From Candidatus Azobacteroides pseudotrichonymphae (lineage in GTDB: Bacteria > Bacteroidota > Bacteroidia > Bacteroidales > Azobacteroidaceae): DNA of 64,000 bases. Made by a program: the position numbers and the translations under genes. The notes below the pieces were generated by a model, which worked only from the letters and a program-made list of their open reading frames with translations, did not search any database and was not told the DNA's origin. Location of the stretch: the NCBI GenBank assembly GCA_002091395.1, contig AP017913.1, forward strand, positions 674,001 through 738,000, read 5' to 3'. The first letter of the stretch is position 1; each line of letters opens with the position of its first letter. Of this stretch, positions 60,334 to 64,000 are shown piece by piece.

Positions 60334-60363
60334 AATCAATACGCACTTCAATGTTAAATCGAA

Positions 60364-60413
60364 TAAGATAAACGGCATATTTTTAGAATATTAAAAATAT
60401 GCCGTTTATCTTA
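60364..60413. terminator. Strong bidirectional terminator (22-bp arms)
   Basis: Arms 60364-60385 and 60392-60413 are perfect complements with a 6-base loop (gaatat). The stem has a GC-containing core (aaacggcat). It lies 31 bases after the methyltransferase stop and about 205 bases past the 3' end of xerD, which converges from the other side. Confidence 0.8.
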
Positions 60414-60617
60414 AATTTTCGTTACACTAAACTTTTTTATCAATTAAAACTAACACAAACATTTAAAAATATCTTTGGGTAATAAAGTAACCAAACTATC
60501 TATACTAAAATCTACTCAGAAGTATTGAAAACAACATAACAACTATTAGTTTTAATTAGTTTCCATTCAAATCGCTAATCAACGTTTAAACGTATTTATA
60601 ATACTTTATTCATTATT

Positions 60618-61505
60618 TTAAGCTCTTGGATGAGCTTGATTATATATTTTTTTCAATTCTTCAAAAGTCAAATGTGTATAAATTTCAGTAGAAGCAAGAT
60701 TTGAATGTCCCAATAACTCTTTAACAGCATTCAAATTTGCTCCATTATTCAACATACTAGTAGCGAATGTGTGTCTTAATACATGAGGTGACCTTTTAGA
60801 CAAATATGGAACGTTTAACAATTTTTTTTTTACAATATAATATACAATACTATGATTTAGTGAACGCCCATCTCTTCTCAAAAAGAACGATACTTTTTTA
60901 AGAGTTGGAATTGCTCTATCTCTGATGTTTTGATATGATTTTAAAACATCTTTCAATATTGTTGAAAACGGTATTAACCTTTGTTTATTCTTTTTCCCAG
61001 TTATTTTTAATAAACACATATCAAAATCAACATCTTCATCTTTTAACCTAATCAATTCAGAGCAACGAATGCCAGTCGTATAAAAAACATCCAAAATAGT
61101 GTTATCTCGTTTATTTTCAAAATTTTCTTCATCTAATGAATTTAATACCAAACATTTAATTTCCTTATCTCTAATAAAATGAGGAAGTATTTTATTGGTT
61201 TTTACTCCAACAATTGCTTCGATCGGATTTAAGTTTATTAATTTTTTTCTACACAAATATCGAAAAAATGATTTTAATGAACTTAGTTTTCTATTAACAG
61301 AACGCGGCGAATACCTTTTTCCCATTAGAAAAACGACCCATTCCCTAACAAAAGACGCCCCAATATTGTAAAAAGGAATATCTTTTCTAGCATAAATAAA
61401 CCTTTTGAATTGCAACAGATCACTTCTATAAGCGTCTATAGTGCAACCAGAATATTTTTTCTCGTATTGCAAATACGAGAAAAAATGTGCCATTTGATCC
61501 TCCAT
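60618..61505 (-). CDS. xerD: Tyrosine recombinase XerD/XerC type
   Basis: Resolves chromosome dimers at dif with FtsK's help. The protein is 295 aa. The N-terminal SAM-like core-binding domain (HFFSYLQYEKKYSGCTIDAYRSDL) precedes the catalytic domain: arginine in TTGIRCSELI, lysine in TGKKNKQR, HVLRHTFATSML, GHSNLASTEIYTHL with the nucleophilic tyrosine in EIYTHL. All catalytic residues are present. There is no integrase-like context, so a housekeeping Xer role is likely. It is divergent from the DUF721 gene. Confidence 0.93.
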   Translation of the reverse strand: MEDQMAHFFSYLQYEKKYSGCTIDAYRSDLLQFKRFIYARKDIPFYNIGASFVREWVVFLMGKRYSPRSVNRKLSSLKSFFRYLCRKKLINLNPIEAIVGVKTNKILPHFIRDKEIKCLVLNSLDEENFENKRDNTILDVFYTTGIRCSELIRLKDEDVDFDMCLLKITGKKNKQRLIPFSTILKDVLKSYQNIRDRAIPTLKKVSFFLRRDGRSLNHSIVYYIVKKKLLNVPYLSKRSPHVLRHTFATSMLNNGANLNAVKELLGHSNLASTEIYTHLTFEELKKIYNQAHPRA

Positions 61506-61554
61506 GTCAAAAGCGACAATTTAATATTTTTTAATAAAAATTATATTATTTCAA

Positions 61555-61590
61555 CACAAAAATTTTTATAATAATTATAGTATTTTTGTG
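61555..61590. promoter_or_regulatory. Inverted repeat between divergent xerD and DUF721 gene
   Basis: cacaaaaat (61555-61563) and atttttgtg (61582-61590) are 9-base perfect complements separated by 18 bases. It lies in a 110-bp spacer that must hold promoters for both genes, so it could be a shared operator. Confidence 0.35.
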
Positions 61591-61615
61591 AAATTGTGTT
61601 TCATAAAATTTTAAC

Positions 61616-61918
61616 ATGTTTAGTATGCAACAAATAAATCCACAATCAATAAAAAACATTTTAAAAAAATTTTTTAAAGAAAATCCAAAAATAACAAACA
61701 AACTTGATGAAGCACATCTATTAAGTTATTGGAATAATTGTACAGATCCAATAATTCGTTACTATACACACAATGTCTTCATTAAGAATCGCACCTTTTA
61801 TGCAGAATTGAAATCACCTGCATTAAAAAACGAATTAATGATGCAGAGAGAAGAAAAAGTTAAAGAACTCAATAAAGTAGTCGGCAAAAGTATTATTGAT
61901 CGCATCGTTTTTATTTAA
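61616..61918 (+). CDS. DUF721 family protein (DciA-like)
   Basis: A 100-aa protein of the DUF721 family, whose DciA members help load the replicative helicase in bacteria without DnaC. Marks are LLSYWNNCTDPIIRYYTHNVFIKNRTFYAELKSPALKNEL and the final KVVGKSIIDRIVFI. The start is ATG 61616; a second ATG three codons in is possible. The 3' end overlaps that of the Rel/Spo gene by 4 bases on the opposite strand. With PriA's ATPase motifs lost, other loading routes such as this become relevant. Confidence 0.85.
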   Translation: MFSMQQINPQSIKNILKKFFKENPKITNKLDEAHLLSYWNNCTDPIIRYYTHNVFIKNRTFYAELKSPALKNELMMQREEKVKELNKVVGKSIIDRIVFI

Positions 61919-64000
61919 TTTCTAGTACGAGCAATACTCTTCATGCCTGCAATTTCCCCCAATTTAAGAGAAATTGTATGAATGTCATGCACATTTTGAA
62001 TAAAAATTTCAATTATACCTTCAAAGACTCCATCATTAGCAGCAATTGATATTTTACGCGTATTTATGACTAAATCATGAGTAATGACTTGCATTATATC
62101 ACTCAACATACCAATTCTATCTATGCCCTTAAGCTCGAGTGCAACGATAAAAGATGAAACTCTATGCCCTGCCCAATTACAAAGAATTAGCCGATTGCCA
62201 AAATGTGTTTTAAGAAATATTGCTTTTTTACACAGCTTTTTATGTATTTCTAATTGACCATCATCACGAACAAACCCAAAAACTTCATCACCAGGAATAG
62301 GACGACAACAAGATTTAACAATAAAATTCTTTTGGAATTCTTCCTCTTTTAGTATAAAAATTTCATTTTTATTTGTTTTTTGAAAATTATTCATGAATGA
62401 ATTTTCCAATTCTTTTGAAGAAGACAACGAATTAACAACTGATTTTGAATGACGTACTGAAGAAAAATTCTCAATGCTATTTTTTAATATTGAATACGGA
62501 TTTTTTGGCAATTGTACTTGTTTTTCATCTAAAGCAAAAAATAAAAATTCTCTTTTTGAATACCCATAAAAATCACAAAACTTGTCTACACTTTGTGTGT
62601 CAACTTTAATGCCAAAAAGAGCAAAATAATTGTTTAACAATTTTTCACCTTTTTGTATTTGTATTTTTTTCTGTTTCCTTATAGTGGATTCTATTTTTGT
62701 TTTAGCGGTAGCTGTTGTAACAATATTTAGCCATTCTTTTTTAGGCAACTGTGACTCTGATATTAATATTTCTACTTGGTCTCCACTTGCCAATAAATGA
62801 CTCAAAGAAGCTAATCTATGATTAACTTTGGCTCCAATACAGTGATTACCTATATCTGAATGTATTTCATAAGCGAAATCTAAAACAGTAGCACTTTGTG
62901 GTAAAGTCTTAATATCACCTTTCGGTGTAAAAACAAATATTTCATCACTGTACAAATTTAATTTGATTGTATCTAAAAAATCCATTGCATTAGGAGTTGG
63001 TACTCTTAAAATCGCTCGTATTTTCTCAAGCCAAAGATCTAATTCATTCTGTTGAAAATTAAAATCGCTACCTTGTTCTTTATACTTCCAATGAGACGCA
63101 AAGCCTTTTTCTGCCACTTCATCCATTTGAAAACTTCTAATTTGTACTTCTATCCACTGTCCATTTGGCCCCATTACAGTCAAATGAAGAGATTGATAAC
63201 CATTTGCTTTTGGATGACTAACCCAATCACGAAGTCTATCAGGACGCAATTGATACAAATCAGTTACTATAGAATAAATATCCCAACACTGTTTTTTTTC
63301 TGTATATCTAGAATCAGATTCAAAAATAATTCTAACAGCAAAAATATCATAAATATCACTAAAGCTTATCCCCTTTGTTTGCATTTTACTCCAAATAGAA
63401 TAAACAGATTTCGTTCTTTTTTGTATTTTATAGTAGTACCCTAACTTGTTAAGTTCTTCCTTAAGTGGCATTATGAATTGATCATATATTTTACCACGAT
63501 TATGAGATGTAATCTTTAGTTGCTCATCTATTTGCTTGTACTCTCTCGGATATTCACTCTGAAAACTCAAATTCTCTAATTCAGTTTTAATAGAAAACAA
63601 ACCTAAACGATGTGCCATTGGTGCGTATAAATACAAAGTTTCACCAGCAATTTTATATTGTTTAACAAGAGGAAGTGAACATAAAGTACGCATATTATGC
63701 AGTCTATCAGCAATTTTGACTAGAATTACCCTAATATCGCTTGACATAGTTAATAACAACTTTCTCATATTTTCTGCTTGAATAGAAACATTTTTTGAAA
63801 AATTTCCACCAGAAATTTTAGTTAATCCACCAACTATTTGAGCAATTTTTCTTCCAAAAAGGAATTCCACATCATCTATTGTTCGATCTGTATCTTCAAC
63901 GACATCATGAAGTAAAGCAGCAGAAATTGAAGTAGACCCTAATCCCATTTCTTTACTCACAATTAAAGCAACGGATAATGGATGCAAAATAAATGGCTCG
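61915..64000 (-). CDS. rel: Bifunctional (p)ppGpp synthetase/hydrolase, Rel/Spo homologue (5' end outside window)
   Basis: Stringent-response enzyme. The frame is open to the right edge (EPFILHPLSVAL...), so the N-terminal 50 or so residues are missing; the apparent start at 63987 is only an internal leucine codon. The HD hydrolase motif is intact (LLHDVVEDTD, then KIADRLHNMRT). The synthetase domain follows (DIYDIFAVRIIF, WVSHPKANGYQSLH). TGS domain: IFVFTPKGDIKTLPQSATVLDFAYEI. The zinc-finger-like CCRPIPGDEVFGF and the ACT domain lie at the C-terminus. Both activities seem possible. The 3' end overlaps DUF721 by 4 bases. Confidence 0.95.
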   Translation of the reverse strand, partial: EPFILHPLSVALIVSKEMGLGSTSISAALLHDVVEDTDRTIDDVEFLFGRKIAQIVGGLTKISGGNFSKNVSIQAENMRKLLLTMSSDIRVILVKIADRLHNMRTLCSLPLVKQYKIAGETLYLYAPMAHRLGLFSIKTELENLSFQSEYPREYKQIDEQLKITSHNRGKIYDQFIMPLKEELNKLGYYYKIQKRTKSVYSIWSKMQTKGISFSDIYDIFAVRIIFESDSRYTEKKQCWDIYSIVTDLYQLRPDRLRDWVSHPKANGYQSLHLTVMGPNGQWIEVQIRSFQMDEVAEKGFASHWKYKEQGSDFNFQQNELDLWLEKIRAILRVPTPNAMDFLDTIKLNLYSDEIFVFTPKGDIKTLPQSATVLDFAYEIHSDIGNHCIGAKVNHRLASLSHLLASGDQVEILISESQLPKKEWLNIVTTATAKTKIESTIRKQKKIQIQKGEKLLNNYFALFGIKVDTQSVDKFCDFYGYSKREFLFFALDEKQVQLPKNPYSILKNSIENFSSVRHSKSVVNSLSSSKELENSFMNNFQKTNKNEIFILKEEEFQKNFIVKSCCRPIPGDEVFGFVRDDGQLEIHKKLCKKAIFLKTHFGNRLILCNWAGHRVSSFIVALELKGIDRIGMLSDIMQVITHDLVINTRKISIAANDGVFEGIIEIFIQNVHDIHTISLKLGEIAGMKSIARTRN

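Noticed and set aside
1-64000. CRISPR array, insertion sequence, prophage or toxin-antitoxin module
   Set aside because: No regularly spaced direct repeats, transposase-like ORF, phage protein or small paired ORFs were found.

Overview
The window is chromosome from a host-restricted, reduced-genome member of the Bacteroidota, most likely order Bacteroidales. The DNA is very AT-rich (by eye about three quarters A+T, not counted). Genes start without Shine-Dalgarno sequences. Family markers fit Bacteroidales: a FeoA-FeoB fusion, a long NusB (302 aa), a viroplasmin-RNase H fusion, a fused NuoCD in a complex I cluster with no nuoE, nuoF or nuoG, and the succinate-propionate enzymes MutA/MutB with a Cat1-type CoA-transferase. 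No insertion sequence, phage gene, CRISPR array or rRNA is visible. Identified genes cover roughly 80% of the window, and many spacers of 0.4-1.4 kb hold no recognisable gene, which suits a genome still losing DNA. Termite-gut protist symbionts of the Azobacteroides type are a reasonable comparison, but the species cannot be fixed from this sequence.

Layout. 1-14 kb: the end of rpoN, ruvC, feoB, a lipoprotein FKBP isomerase with an Lrp regulator, ruvX-def, ispE, rplY-pth, priA and RNase H. 14.9-20.6 kb: thiG, a small membrane ORF, an N-acetylmuramoyl-L-alanine amidase split by a frameshift at a poly(A) run, a radical SAM protein, rplS, tRNA-Asp and a LysE-type transporter. 20.7-35.5 kb: mutA-mutB-PAP2 phosphatase, dnaG-ftsK, trxB, an aminotransferase, nusB and the CoA-transferase. 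35.6-47 kb: modB-modC, nadB, a nitronate monooxygenase/FabK-like protein, membrane pyrophosphatase and mutS. 47.9-58.9 kb: the nuoA-B-CD-H-I-J-K-L-M-N cluster plus a possible 39-aa membrane peptide. 59.5-64 kb: a SpoU-type methyltransferase, xerD, a DUF721 protein and the start of a Rel/Spo homologue.

Metabolic picture. Ferrous iron uptake, a complex I without its NADH-input module, an ion-pumping pyrophosphatase, and succinyl-CoA/methylmalonyl-CoA enzymes indicate an anaerobic fermenter that conserves energy through ion gradients and probably excretes propionate. The molybdate permease genes imply at least one molybdoenzyme elsewhere in the genome. Information-processing genes (dnaG, ftsK, xerD, mutS, ruvC, priA, a DUF721 protein) are still present, but two show changed catalytic residues.

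Most notable points: (1) PriA has lost its Walker A lysine and the motif VI arginines but keeps all eight zinc cysteines. (2) The amidase is readable only if an 11-A run slips by one base. (3) RuvX carries changes at two normally conserved positions. (4) Several long perfect inverted repeats occur, including a 33-bp-arm palindrome between mutS and hppA and a terminator hairpin that includes parts of two convergent genes. (5) The radical SAM gene is dense in short GC-containing palindromes.
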